64,000 nt of DNA from Procambarus clarkii. Its lineage: Eukaryota > Arthropoda > Malacostraca > Decapoda > Cambaridae. Below, one piece after another: positions 22,262-34,165 of the stretch. Location of the stretch: contig NC_091160.1 of assembly GCF_040958095.1 (NCBI RefSeq), positions 39,738,730-39,802,729 on the forward strand, in the 5' to 3' direction. The notes beneath the pieces were generated by a model. That model was not told the DNA's origin and ran no database searches. It saw nothing but the letters and a program-made list of their open reading frames with translations. Every line of letters begins with the position of its first letter. Positions within the stretch are counted from its first letter, which is position 1. The translations under genes and the position numbers were made by a program.

Positions 22262-22742
22262 CAGTGGTGAATGAAATGTCTCTTTCTAGTGAGATCCTTG
22301 GTGGGTCCTTGGACCCTCCCTTCCATTTTTAGGAGCTTCAGATTTGGTCTGCCTGGCTAATGACCGAGGCTTCAAGTTGAGGGATTGACAAGCAAGGAAT
22401 GTGGCACATAAGTGTAATTAGCGGGTGAACTGCTTCACAACTGGTGCTTTGTTCAGTTCGAGGTTTAGTTTTATCTTTTTAGGATTTCTTTACCTTGCTG
22501 TTTGTTTGTGTGTTTGTTTTGGCTTGTCCACTTTTCTTGTGGTCTTTTCTTGATTAGGATGATCTTGTAGCCCCCTGCTCCTTGCAACTCTGTAGGTTTA
22601 TGGAAACCTGGAAGGTTTATGGAACCTTAAACCTAAACCTGGAAGGTTTATGACTTGCAAGGGCCTGGCATTGGTTGGAGTTATCCAGGAAGCTAGGAGC
22701 CACCAAGGACCCACCAGAAACAGGCACTTCATTACATTCAAC
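22262..22742. mobile_element. Foldback element with ~45-bp inverted ends
   Basis: Left end: 'ggtgaatgaaatgtctcttt' then 'gatccttggtgggtccttgg'. Right end: 'gccaccaaggacccaccaga' then 'aacaggcacttcattacatt'. The two are inverted copies over about 45 bp. The 390-bp interior has no frame of note. Possibly a non-autonomous DNA element, or terminal parts of the DIRS-like family, whose members also have inverted ends. Confidence 0.55.
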
Positions 22743-22798
22743 ATTGGATTTTTATTTGTATATTATTTTCTACATTAATATTTTCTGTCTCTTCACAG

Positions 22799-23027
22799 CC
22801 ATCCCCCCAGTGAGAGACTTCCTCCTAGTGAGCGCCTTTCTGCTTGTAGGCCACCTCCTCCGCCGCCCCCTCGTGGATTTTCAGACAAGAGAGTTGAGTT
22901 CAGTGAAACAGAATGTGATCGTGCTAACAAACGAGGGGCAGCTGGACCATCTTCCAAGTCTCACCACATACAGAAGTATTATAAAGGAGCAAGACCTCGA
23001 GAATCGGGATATCAGATCAATGTTTAG
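22799..23027 (+). CDS. Probable host terminal coding exon, function unknown
   Basis: 'attttctgtctcttcacag' is a good 3' splice site. The frame continues across it (the codon is completed by the first exon base) as HPPSERLPPSERLSACRPPP, then further prolines, RGFSDKRVEFSETECDRANK, RGAAGPSSKSHHIQKYYKGA, RPRESGYQINV and TAG at 23025. About 75 codons: a proline-rich stretch followed by a basic, hydrophilic tail, as in many RNA-binding or scaffold proteins. The GC content is higher than the flanks. I do not recognise the protein. A longer alternative frame across the same bases lacks this amino-acid character and runs back through the intron. AATAAA occurs at 23031 and again at 24522. Confidence 0.55.
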
Positions 23028-23815
23028 AACAATAAACTGAAGCACATTAGTGTTAACCATTTGTTTAGTAACAGTAAACCCCCCAAGCATTCTGATTGAT
23101 AATGCAAAGTCTAATGGAGAATTAGATAAAAACATCCTGGCTCATCTACATAGTGATTAATGAATATTCTGGAAGGTACTCAGGATATTGTCACCTGTTA
23201 TCCACCCTTCACGCAGTGAGACAGTGAGTGCCAGATAAACCTTTGAAAAGTTAGCTCGAAACGTTCTGAGTTTCTTCTTATTATGTAAAAACGAATTTGT
23301 TATAATGAATGACATAGTCAAGAAAGTTTTAAAGCTAGGTGATGCATCTCTTGGAGAACTTTGTTGATAATTTTGTTATAATTTATTTATTTCATAGTTG
23401 AATTTTGAGCACCAAAGGTGGTTAAACTCATTAAAGTGTTGCATATTTGCCAATTTTCATACTGCACCTGTTGTTGAAAATATATTACATATGATCCATG
23501 GTGGACAATATGAACTTCTTTGCAGAAGTAGTATGGTACCACCATTCTATGGGCACAACGTCTGGATGCATTTATCTGGTCAACACTCCTGCCCATGTCC
23601 GAATTAAATGAGTGTCTGAATTTCCCAGGGTGATTGTAGTTGGATACAATGTGATGTATTAAATACGAGTATGTTTGATGCCTAGACAATGTGAACTGCA
23701 CTTAACTACAAGTGTTTTCTATTATACAAAGGCCCACAAAGATAGGAACATTGAAGGGTTTCTATTTAGTGTTAAATCACAACTGGCAGTTTGATGTGAT
23801 AGAGAATATAGTGCA
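23028..23815 (+). other. Possible 3' untranslated region
   Basis: Follows the candidate terminal exon. AATAAA only 4 bp after the stop (23031-23036) would give a very short UTR; the AATAAA at 24522-24527, with a GT-rich tract ~100 bp further on, is an alternative. No other gene seen. Confidence 0.3.
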
Positions 23816-24048
23816 TGTCATTTTGGCAACATTTCCACTGATATCAATGTCATATCTGCAACATTTTCACTTGTCAATGTCATCTTTGCAATAATCCACA
23901 ACATATTTACTGATATCAATATGCTATATTTACAATATTTTTATTGACAACAACATGTTTATCGGCAACATTTCCATTAAATCAATGTCATATCTACAAT
24001 TTCACTGACATCAATATATCACAGCTACAATATTTTCACTTCAATTTT
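23815..24048. repeat. Degenerate ~35-bp tandem repeat
   Basis: Repeated phrase 'gcaacatttccactgatatc' + 'aatgtcatatct', about six diverged units. Confidence 0.7.
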
Positions 24049-24622
24049 TATTCTAACACTTGGAGCTGCAACTTGTCATCTTACAGTTGAACCATGTATA
24101 GCATAATAAGTTGTATTACATGCAGAACAGATAATTACTGATATTCAGTCATTACTTTCCGGTCCTTAAGACTTGAAGTATTTAGAAACACTTCTTAAAA
24201 GTAAAGTAGTCACACTTCAAAATGCATAGATTTTACAGCTGCTTATTATTCAAGAAGAAATATATTCTAGAGTGATGTATTTTCTTTAGCGCACAAGATT
24301 TTGTCGCTGCAATATCAGAGTTTTTTTTTTTTGCAATAAATGCACAGTTTTGATTATACAGTACTGTATTTTGCATAAAAGCACTGCATTGCATAGTTTT
24401 TACATGCTTTCCACCACCATCCTTAGTATTAGATGACGAAAAGTGTTTACTGGTTATGAATGTTGCACTCGCCTATCACCCTCCCCCGTGGGAAACACGT
24501 GTAGTTGCGTGCGCTTCACTTAATAAAGGCCTCAGGTAGTAAGCTACATAGCTAGAGTTTAAATAATATCACTTCATGTGATTATATGTCCTTAGATGTA
24601 AGTATTACCATAACGAGCATCA
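24049..24622. other. AT-rich non-coding DNA
   Basis: Nothing beyond the AATAAA at 24522 noted above. Confidence 0.4.
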
Positions 24623-24625
24623 CAG

Positions 24626-24628
24626 GGT

Positions 24629-24691
<63 letters not shown>
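24626..24691. repeat. (GT)n microsatellite
   Basis: About 31 GT units. Confidence 0.97.
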
Positions 24692-24692
<1 letters not shown>

Positions 24693-24734
24693 TTTGGGGT
24701 GTTTATGAATGCTGTTACTGACTGCAAAAATAAT

Positions 24735-24972
24735 TTTTCATAAACATTTATCATCACTGGTTGTTCTGCCACCACATGCATTTATCATCAGATTTGTTCA
24801 TGTCTATATGTATTACTCATGAGATTTTTTTGAATTGCCATATTCATTTCTCATCATCAATTTTTTTTTAAGTTATCATATATATTTTTCATCATCCAAT
24901 TTCCTGTTGCCATATGCAGTTCCCATCATCAGATTCTCTCACCATATACAGTCATTCATAGCCTTTCATCAC
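24735..24972. repeat. Degenerate ~40-45-bp tandem repeat
   Basis: Recurring 'gccatatgcatttctcatca' + 'tcagatt' phrase, about five to six diverged units. Confidence 0.6.
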
Positions 24973-26224
24973 CTATTAACTAAATATTTTGTTTAATGAA
25001 CATAAAGCAGCAGTATGTAGATTTACAGATATCTCAATTATCATTGTTGAAACTCAAACACAGCTTATAATCTCTTGCCCTAAGTATCGACTACTTCTTC
25101 TGGTATACACGTACTGTAAAAATTCAAGCAAACAAATAATTTTGCCAATACTGTACCTTTTAATATTGATAAATATTTAGTGTTTTCAGAGAACAAAAGC
25201 TGACGTAAAATAGCAGAAGCTCCACTGGCAAAATAAACACTAGAAAATCCAATATTAAAATTTTTAGTAGGAAAGAAATTTCAGGTCCAGACACTGATGA
25301 ATATGATTAGCAGCTTAGGCGTTGCTGGCAATGACACTAATGAAAGCATCTCAAGAGAGAGAGAAAGAGACAGACAGAAAGTAGAACCATAGCAGATACT
25401 TATGGCAGATATTATATTATTTAATAGGTAATATTTCTGCAGATATTACAGGCATATGTTCATAGTCTTCACTTTTGCCAAGTTTAAATATCAATGTTGG
25501 TTACAGATTCTGGACCTTAGTAGTTCCCCAATACACTGGCTCTGATATGTACTAGAGACAACATCAGGCCTCTGGACTTGTGAAGACCTTCTCAACACCA
25601 GGATCAGAATCTAGTGTGCTCATGGCAAGAGCAGCATGGGTAACCGAAATTAACTAAAAACCAAGTAAAACCACCCAGAAAGTTTGAGTAAAGAAACAAA
25701 CTACAATTTTTAATAATAATAGTAATTTTGAGAGAAAGGGTAGGGTAGAGAGAAAGGGTTTAATTTGAGAGAAAGGGTAGGAACAAGGGGGTGTGGTTGT
25801 TTGCCTAATGTCAACTAATACCCAGGCATACCTCCAGATGGCAGGTCAAAGGTCCAGCCTGCCTGTCTCCCAACTCGCGTACAGTACATCACTTCTACTC
25901 GGCAAGGACTGGCACATTCCTTAAGAATTTTTCTTATTACATTATGCAACATGATTGTGTTCATGCTTCCCAATTTGCATATCCTTAGCTGATGAGTTTG
26001 TCCTGACTTTGTTTTAGAGTTGCCTTCCCTGGCATCAGCTTGCATTTCCCATTTTCTCACCAAAGTTGTCTTCTCTGAGAGTTTCAGATGTTCTCCTTTT
26101 TAGGACTTCTCACCAGATTATGCTTGAAACTTGGGACACCTGTTGATGGAAGTTGATTAAATTCATTGTGAATATTCATGTAGTAATGCCAAGTGCATTT
26201 GTAGGATTCTGCTCAAGTGATGAA
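24973..26224. other. Non-coding DNA
   Basis: No gene seen. 25735-25785 repeats 'gagagaaagggta' three times. 25822-25880 contains the 'cccaggcatacctccagatg' phrase, similar to phrases at 4670 and 13985. Confidence 0.4.
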
Positions 26225-26227
26225 TAA

Positions 26228-26745
26228 AAATTATTTCTGGGGAAGCACTTTGGTGGCTTCCTGTAACTATCTCACTGAGATTGTTCCATACCATAAGTCA
26301 CATCAGTCACAGGAGTCCTGTTTGACCTACCCAGGACCAGAGCCCCAGATAGGTCAAAACAGGGATCAGAACCTGGCCCTCCCTCACTGAGGTGCAAAGA
26401 GCAAATGACATTCCCGATGCTTTCCCAGTGAAATGGCAGAAAGTCAGAAGCATTACAGAAAATTACTGGGTTCACAAGACTCAAAGCCTCAAAACTACCA
26501 AACAATTCCCCAAATGAGTCAATCAAAACAAAATAATTCACTCCAAACTAGCTCAAACCCATTAGTACTGATCACCACCATCAGGCAGTCTGGAGCTTGG
26601 TCCTCTGTCACCTTGCCCTTCAGTTCTGGAGGAGATAAAAAAAAAAAAAAAAAATTCCCCAACAAACTGACGAACCTGGAAGGAAGGAAGACAGGGAGCC
26701 ACTAAGGCTCTACCAGAGAGAGATGTTTCATTACATTCACTACTA
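26228..26745. mobile_element. Foldback element, second copy
   Basis: Left end 'atttctggggaagcactttg' + 'gtggcttcctg'; right end 'gggagccactaaggctctac' + 'cagagagagatgtttcatta'. Inverted similarity over about 40 bp, and both resemble 22262/22742. A further forward terminus begins at 26748 ('tttctggggaagccctttgg'), suggesting two copies side by side. Contains an A16 run at 26637. Confidence 0.45.
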
Positions 26746-26839
26746 GGTTTCTGGGGAAGCCCTTTGGTGGCTCCAATAGCTAAACAACCACAGAAAAAAA
26801 GTAAGAAGGGGAAGTGACAGGTACTAATTCAAAAGAGAG

Positions 26840-26963
26840 ACCAACATTCGATTCTTCGCGGCAGGGGATCGTATTCCAGGGACCTGCCCGAAACGCTACG
26901 AGTACTAGTGGCTGTACAAGAATGTAACAACTCTTGTATATATCTCAAAAAAAAAAAAAAAAA
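26840..26963 (+). mobile_element. SINE family S3, 3' half
   Basis: 'attcttcgcggcaggggatc' then 'gtattccaggGACCTGCCCG' then 'aaacgctacgagtactagtg' then 'taacaactcttgtatatatc' and an A-run. Same as the 3' half of the full copy on the minus strand at 42848-43120. The tRNA head is missing. Confidence 0.85.
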
Positions 26964-26989
26964 ACAGCTGGGAAACATGTCCAAGGGCA

Positions 26990-27665
26990 ACACATGCCTG
27001 ACAAGGAGTCAGTTATGTGATACTGACAAGGAGGGAAATTGACTAAATATCTGGCCACCATATTGGCAGGTCACAGCCTGCCAAAACCCCCAAACCCAAA
27101 TATCCACCTAAGTCACATTAGAAAATAATTCAATGAAAACAATTTGTGAACATCATGGGCCCAGGGGGCAGGACTGCAGGCTGGCTAGACCTGATAACAC
27201 TATGAACAACCCGAGAAATATGAGCCTTTGAACAGGGTACCAAGGAGACAGGATCAACCCACACAGTATCCACCAGAGCAAAGCCTGTGGCACAAAGGTA
27301 GTGACAAACCACCATCAGACACAACAAATGATGTACCCCAGCCAAATCTACCAAGAATCAACAACCAGTGTACCAACCAACAACCAACCCTTTAGCCCAC
27401 CAACTCGTTCTTCACCAGAAAAGAAGGAGATGGCTGCAAACAAAGAAAACACCCACAGGGCCAAAGGAGCAGAACCCCCCTCCCCCTGCCTCTGGAGAAT
27501 AGCATAAAGCTCACCAATTCAACAACCGGAGGCACGAGCCAACAAAAAACTGCCTTAAAATAGGTATCCCATACCAAAAGGGCAGATATGAACCTAAGGA
27601 AAGGAGACAAAATCTAGGACTATTGTAACAAGAGAACAGTACACACCATAACAGCAAAACAGTAA
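26990..27665 (-). mobile_element. DIRS-like retroelement relic (antisense)
   Basis: Minus strand 27354-27130 gives the clearest peptide of the family: TVWVDPVSLVPCSKAHISRV followed by VHSVIRSSQPAVLPPGP. Aligns with 21862-21985 and 15533-15660. Broken and probably old. Confidence 0.45.
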
Positions 27666-27739
27666 CAGTGGAACATATCTGGCCACAGCGACAACCAGCC
27701 TAGCTGTATATGATGGGGGTCCTCGAACACATCATATTT

Positions 27740-28530
27740 TTGGAGGTTCCATCTTTTCTGCCTTGCATCTTTTCTGGTTTAGGAAGGAGTACAGTACTTC
27801 AGTTCCTCCTGCAGGATCCAGTCCTCATTCTCTGCTAGTCCCCCTCCTTTGGGTTTGGGTTGGCTTTTGCTCAGTTTCGAGTTTCTGCTTCACCCTGGCT
27901 TGCTGACAGCTTAATTGGAAGGCAGTGGGTTCCGTCTTTCTAGTGTTCTTGGCTGGGACTATTTTTCCACTACTTGAGAGCTTCTTGTTTTGTTCTGGTC
28001 TTCCTCTGGAATGTGGGTAGGTAGCTGCTCCATGTCTCACTGCAGGGATCGCAGGGCTCATGCTTGCTTCACAGCCATTTTAGCACGTCTGGGAAGTTGC
28101 TGAACTGTTCTCTTAACCAGTTGTAGCTTGATTGTTCTGCCATCTGTGCCTGGTATGGTTGTCTTGTTACCTACGGTTTAGCTTCGGAAGCTCTGCCCTA
28201 GTAGTAATTCGCTTCCCTCATTCTGGTGGTGGTCACTACTTCTTTTCTAGTCAGTCTCTTGTGTTGGTAGGCCATGCTGATCTAGGTTTCTTTCAACTCG
28301 GTTCTTTCCCTCTTGTCCACCCCCTTTCTCTTTCCTTTTGCCTTTTGGCAGCATCTGCTGCTCTCTGGCCTTTCAGCTGAGCCCTTTTTTGTACAGTATG
28401 AGGGTTTGCCTCTCCTGCTTAGTGTCTGCCCCTTCTGGGTTTGGTCTCACCAGTTCCTGGTCAGATTTGGCCTCCATTGGGGTCCTTGCTTCCTAAATTG
28501 GCTCTCCTGCAACTAATGTTTCTACTGGCC
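27740..28530 (+). mobile_element. Degenerate dispersed repeat, possibly DIRS-like
   Basis: T/C-rich, coding-poor sequence with the same texture as 13931-15160; ends just before the next LINE copy. No defining motif; assignment by composition and position only. Confidence 0.25.
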
Positions 28531-28534
28531 CTCT

Positions 28535-29850
28535 TTTAATTTTTTGGTAAACTGCATCTATCTGGATTTGAGAAAGATATTTTATAGTCTCACCCAAAAT
28601 GCTTTTTGGAAAGTTGGAACACACCAGAAGAATAATGAGCAAATTAGAGGCACTGAATCAGATTGGAGAAATGTCATTTGTGAAGTCCCATTTGGCTCAG
28701 TAATAGTGACATTCATTGACCAGTACTAGTGATATTCATTGGCTATGTAAATGATTTACCCGAAGTAAAAAAATGATACAAATATGTTTATAAATTATGC
28801 TAAGTTCTTAGGGAGACTAAAAGACCTAGATGACCCATGTCCTACAAAATGAGCAACAAAATAAGTGAATGATGCAACACATGGCAGATGGCATTTTTCA
28901 ATATGAATATTATGTAAGTGTAATAAGGGAAAACAGACCACACACTACACATTGTGGGACATGATGCTAAAGATGTCAAAGAAAGATTAGTAGTGGGTCT
29001 AGATAATAAAATAACACCAGAGGATCACATCGAAAATGTTGAGAGAGGCTTACACTAAGCAGAGGGAGCCTGAATTCTTGTGAATGTCAGAATCACTATA
29101 AATTCAAGGCTGGAGAAATAATAAACAAACTGTTCTCAACATCTGAGACCAAAATTAGAATACACAGCAATTGTGTGGTCTCTTTATAATAAGAAACATA
29201 TCAGTAAACTAGAAAATGGCTTCTGGATCTAAGACAAAAGAGTTATATTGAGAGTCTGGAGGCATTAAATGTGCCATAGCTATTAAATATAAAAAACAAA
29301 GAGAGAAAACAATCACATATAAAATCACAACATGAATTGAGAAAATTGACAAGGAGGATTTTTTAAATCTGTAACTTCGAGAACAAGAGGTTATCTTAAG
29401 ATGATTTCGGGGCTCTTGGTGTCCCCGTGGCCCGGTCCTCGACCAGGCCTCCACCTCCCAGGAAGCAGCCCGTGACAGCTGACTAACACCCAGGTACCTA
29501 TTTTACTGCTAGGTAACAGGGGCATAGGGTGAAAGAAACTCTGCCCATTGTTTCTCGCCGGCGCCCGGGATCGACCCCGGGACCACAGGATCACAAGTCC
29601 AGCGTGCTGTCCGCTCGGCCGACCGGCTCCCTATATAGAGGCTATAGATTCAAGCTAAGAAAAAAAAAATTTGAAAATATGTATGAAAATATTTCTTTTG
29701 CAAGCAGAGTTGAAGATGATTGGAATAGTTTAAGAGAGGGTGGTTGATATCAAAGCCATCAAAAGCTGCAAAGCATATGACAAGGATTATAAAGAAGATG
29801 GGACACCAGGATCATAGCTCTCATTCTTTAACTACAGTAAGATAATTACA
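28535..29850 (+). mobile_element. CR1-like LINE family A, old copy A9
   Basis: Highly diverged. Recognisable: 'aactgcatctatctggattt' (motif A region), 'gagattggagaaatgtca' (before motif B), 'ggtagtgggtctagataata', and the tail 'gggacaccaggatcatagct' through 'gataattacacacaaataca'. Interrupted at 29389-29634 by an S2 SINE placed at the point matching 'aacaagagg' before TRGHR. No usable frame. Confidence 0.75.
29389..29634 (-). mobile_element. tRNA-derived SINE, family S2, inserted in A9
   Basis: Minus strand: head with 'gtcggccgagcggacagc' (A-box-like) and 'ggtcccggggtcgatcccgg' (B-box region), body 'caccctatgcccctgttac', tail 'gaggaccgggccacggggac'. Looks younger than the copy at 15225. The CR1 frame resumes on both sides of it. 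Confidence 0.88.
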
Positions 29851-29901
29851 CACAAATACACACCTATGCATATACAGTGCTGTATATAAATTGCATATAT
29901 A

Positions 29902-30687
29902 CAGGAGAACCTCTGTTTTCGTATGCCCGTTTTCATATTTTTCGGTTCTCGTACTCAATTTCTTTGAAAAATTTGATTCGGTACCTGTTGTTTGCCTCAG
30001 TTTTCGGAGTTTGTTTATATATGTGCAGGTCCACCGAGCACGTGGCGCTTCAGTTTATCAATGTATCCCACCTAGTGATGATCACATTTGAATTCTTTGT
30101 GAAGAATTTCATTGTTTTTGGGCTTTTTTGGTTTCTGAACATAAAAGTTTTTATTTTATATCATGCCATGGGTTCCAAGAAAGTCAGTGGTAATGTTCAA
30201 CCTACGAAAATAGTTGTGAGGATGACAATAGAGGAAAACGAGATCATTCATAGTGGAACAATGTGATGTCTCACTATAGACAAGTGTTAAAATGTAGGGA
30301 AAAACAAGTCTCTTTAGACAGATTCTTAGTAAGACAAGCAAGTAGTGAGCTACAACCAGGTTCTAGTGGTATGCTTGCAAGATGTAAGAGAGAGAGAGAG
30401 AGAGAGAGTATCCCAGAAATGTCATCACTGCTGTTATAATGGAAGGGGACTCCCCCTTCCAAACAATAACACCTCTACTTCCTTACTGTCTTCCATATGC
30501 CAACAAGAGTCCTCAATAGAGGTAAGGTACCTAAGAGTATTATGCTGTATAAAATGTATTTTTTAGATAATGTATTTGGGGGTGTGGAACGGATTAATTC
30601 AATTTACATTATTTCTTACGGGAAAATTCATTTCGGTTTTGTACCATCTCTGGAAACGGATTAAATACAAAAACTGAGGTACCACTG
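29902..30687 (+). mobile_element. Tigger/pogo-like DNA transposon, internally deleted
   Basis: 786 bp between TA dinucleotides (29900-29901 and 30688-30689). Left end CAGGAGAACCTCTGTTTTCG, right end (inverted) CAGTGGTACCTCAGTTTTTG, the classic Tigger-type terminus; 'aatccgttccacaccc' near 30580 is also typical. At 30168-30255 the plus strand reads MGSKKVSGNVQPTKIVVRMT followed by IEENEIIHSG, the start of a Tigger transposase; the rest of the transposase is gone. A (GA)11 lies at 30387-30409. Confidence 0.78.
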
Positions 30688-30689
30688 TA

Positions 30690-31262
30690 CTAGAAATTTC
30701 ACTCTGAAAACATACCATATGCACTAGCTTGTAAATTTGCTTACTGGTTAGCACCCTTCCTTAGTATGATGCTTAAAAATTTGACTTTAAATACAATACC
30801 CTTAAACATGTAAATTACATAAATGGGTACTCTGGTGGTACTTAGCATACCCCATAATAAACTCGCTTCATTCTCTTGTTAGACCAGCAGTCCTCAGCAA
30901 GTTGAGGATGGGCAAGTCATAAGCAAGACAAATACTTATTAATGCTGTAGTTAGCTTTCAATGTACACTCGGGTGAATATGCCAATAATACAATAATATG
31001 ATATCTGTCATTAGTCAGCAATCTGCCAAGATTTTTTTTAATTGCTACAGCAAACTGCCATAAAGTTTTGCAGATGGTTCCATCAAATAAAGTAATATAC
31101 TATATATATTTATGCAATAATTTGTTTATTGTTTGTACAATATCTTCCTTTTCAGGTAATGATACATTACACATTATGTTGGGTACATAAATCAGTATAT
31201 ATTACATGCAGTATTACAATGAGATATATGCAATTTTATTATTATGCATTGTGATACTGAGG
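30690..31262. other. AT-rich non-coding DNA
   Basis: Nothing recognised. Confidence 0.4.
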
Positions 31263-31280
31263 TCACTGACTATTAGAGTG

Positions 31281-32205
31281 GAAACATAAGCAGTGTCCAG
31301 TACCGTGGAAACATGAGCACTGTCCAGTACCGTGGAAACATGAGTGCTGTCCAGTACCGTGGAAACATGAGCGCTGTCCAGTACCGTGGAAACATGAGCA
31401 CTGTCCAGTACCGTGGAAACATGACCACTGTCCAGTACCGTGGAAACATGACCACTGTTCAGTACTGTGGAAACATGAGCACTGTCCAGTACCATGGAAA
31501 CATGAGCACTCTCCAGTACCGTGGAAACATGAGCGCTGTCCAGTACCGTGGAAACATGAGTACTGTCCAGTACCGTGGAAAAATGAGCACTGTCCAGTAT
31601 CGTGGAAACATGAGCACTGTCCAGTACCGTGGAAACATGAGCACTGTCCAGTACCGTGGAAACATGAGCACTGTCCAGTGCCGTGGAAACATGAGCACTG
31701 TCCAGTGCCGTGGAAACATGACCACTGTCCAGTGCCGTGGAAACATGAGCGCTGTCCAGTACCGTGGAAACATGACCACTGTCCAGTACCGTGGAAACAT
31801 GAGCGCTGTCCAGTACCGTGGAAACATGAGCGCTGTCCAGTACCGTGGAAACATGAGCGCTGTCCAGTACCGTGGAAACATGAGCGCTGTCCAGTACCGT
31901 GGAAACATGACCACTGTCCAGTACCGTGGAAACATGAGCGCTGTCCAGTACCGTGGAAACATGACCACTGTCCAGTACCGTGGAAACATGAGCACTGTCC
32001 AGTACCGTGGAAACATGACCACTGTCCAGTACCGTGGAAACATGAGCGCTGTCCAGTACCATGGAAACATGAGCACTGTCCAGTACCGTGGAAACATGAG
32101 CGCTGTCCAGTACCATGGAAACATGAGCACTGTCCAGTACCGTGGAAACATGAGCACTGTCCAGTACCGTGGAAACATGACCACTGTCCAGTACCCAGGA
32201 CACAC
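31281..32205. repeat. 27-bp minisatellite, about 34 copies
   Basis: Unit: 'tgtccagtaccgtggaaaca' + 'tgagcac'. Main variants are at the three bases after 'catga' (gcac, gcgc, ccac) and accgtgg/accatgg/gccgtgg. Because 27 is a multiple of three and the unit has no stop in most frames, five of six frames stay open for 180-340 codons; none has a plausible start or flanking coding sequence. Confidence 0.97.
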
Positions 32206-33725
32206 GAGTACTGTACACTACTTGTTTTGAGCACATGTCTACATTGTCGCAAATATAAAACTCATGCTCTAATATTGACTTTATAATAATTTATGTGAAT
32301 GGAGTCTACCATATTCTGGTGCCTGATTAGTGGTGTCCTGCCGAATACTGGCCAAGGATTGAGACACAGAGGAGGGTGGGATCATCTTTATTCTGTTACC
32401 TGATCAGTGATGAATGGGATAGGGTCTACCCTTTAGATCTCACCAGCAATAAGTCATATCAACCCTTGCATTTAATGGTTTTCAAATTTAGCTTTTGCAT
32501 TGAACTGTATCTGGAATACCACTTGGTGTATATGCTTACAACTGTCTAGTTTATATATATATATATTTACCTACATATAGTGTGTGAATGAAAAGTCAGT
32601 ATAAAATGTTTCAACATCACTATGTACATTTATAAATAATGTCTAAAATGTAATGAATATCATGTGATATTATTGATACTGTATTAATATTTTCCAGTAG
32701 CCATGTTAACAAGTGTTATATTGCGATAGAGAAAGTGTTTAGCATCTGTGTTATATGCTTTGTGTCGAGCAAAGCTGGCAAGTAAATTGAGGATGGAAGT
32801 GCATCAGTCTTGTGTAAATCAGAGTGCCAACAGGGTGGTGTTGATAGTACATTATTACTTGGTTCATAGTGTTGTCCTACTTAGTTCAAAGTCATGTAAA
32901 AAAAATGAAAACACGCATTTTCCTTAGAATGATTATAGCTGGTATAGTATTAGCAACACCAGAGTTCTGGGATGAAGTTATGGGTGATATGGTTGTGGTA
33001 TCATTGCTAGATCTTACACTAATGTAAGGATCAACCTGATTTGATCTTAAGTTAACATCACTGCCATCTTCACATGTTTGGAAAAGTAGTCGACTGATAC
33101 CCAACAAATTTAAAATGGAATTTCATCGATGTAGAATGTAAAGTGAAAGTCTGTATGGTGACAATAGTATCATAACTTTATGACGGACCTTGGCCTATGT
33201 TCATGCAGTTAGTGTACAAAAGTAAAACAAGTGTTTGATTGTTGTACAGAGCTGTATACCAGGTGTAGTGCAGGTGTTCTACAGTAAGTGTAACATAAGT
33301 ATTAAACAGTATTGGAATACCTTTTCCAGGCTATTAACCAAATTATATATATAAGCCATAGGCAAACTATTATGCAGATTGCTTCTGCAATGTGTAAAAT
33401 AAATTTCTTTATGAATGTAAATAATAATATTGTGTTTCCTGGATATATAGGCTATGGTATATGTATCTAAAGCTTTATATGCCCACAAGCATTCACATGT
33501 AAACTATATATTGTAGTCTTAACGTTGGTTTACGACAGCTCGGTTGAAGGTTTGTCACCAAGGTACTGGTTTGGTATGTGTTATCTGTAGAGAATAATTT
33601 CATGGGATCATAATTTATGGTTTGTTTGAAAAGTGAATTCTTGATCAGAAGAATTAGAAATAACTGATAATGACAGCTGTAATGACAGACACCCATGTGT
33701 CCTGTTTGTGTCTTTATGGTCTCAG
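32206..33725. other. AT-rich non-coding DNA
   Basis: 1.5 kb without a convincing gene, SINE or LINE. Short (TA)n near 32560. Confidence 0.4.
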
Positions 33726-34165
33726 GTGTGTGCCAGTTGTCCTGCTTGTATTAACTGTATGCCAGTTGTCCTGTATGTATTACAATACACATCTGAGAGT
33801 CAGTTGACCTGTATGTATTACAATACACATCTGAGAGTCAGTTGACCTGCTTGTATTACACTATACACATCTGTGAGTTGTCCTGCTTGTATTACACCAT
33901 ACAAATCTGGGAGTCATTACACCATACACATCTGTGAGTCAGTTGTCTTGCTTGTATTACACCATACACATCTGTGAGTCAGTTGTCTTGCTTGTACTAC
34001 ACCATACAAATCTGGGAGTCAGTTGTCCTGCTTGTATTACACCATACACATCTGGGAGTCAGTTGTCCTAATTGTATTACACCATACACATCTGTGAGTC
34101 AGTTGTCTTGCTTGTATTACACCATACACATCTGGGAGTCAGTTGTCCTAATTGTAATACAATAC
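33726..34165 (+). repeat. 40-bp minisatellite, about 10 units
   Basis: Unit 'tcagttgtcctgcttgtatt' + 'acaccatacacatctgtgag'. Units vary (cttg/cctg, gggag/gtgag, acactata). The array abuts the 3' end of the antisense CR1 copy A8. Confidence 0.92.

Noticed and set aside
31214-32286. Several 200-340-codon repeat frames on both strands (DSAHVSTVL, STVQYRGNM, CPVPWKHEH types)
   Set aside because: They are translations of a 27-bp minisatellite without stops; starts and ends lie in the array or just outside it and no codon-level conservation is visible.
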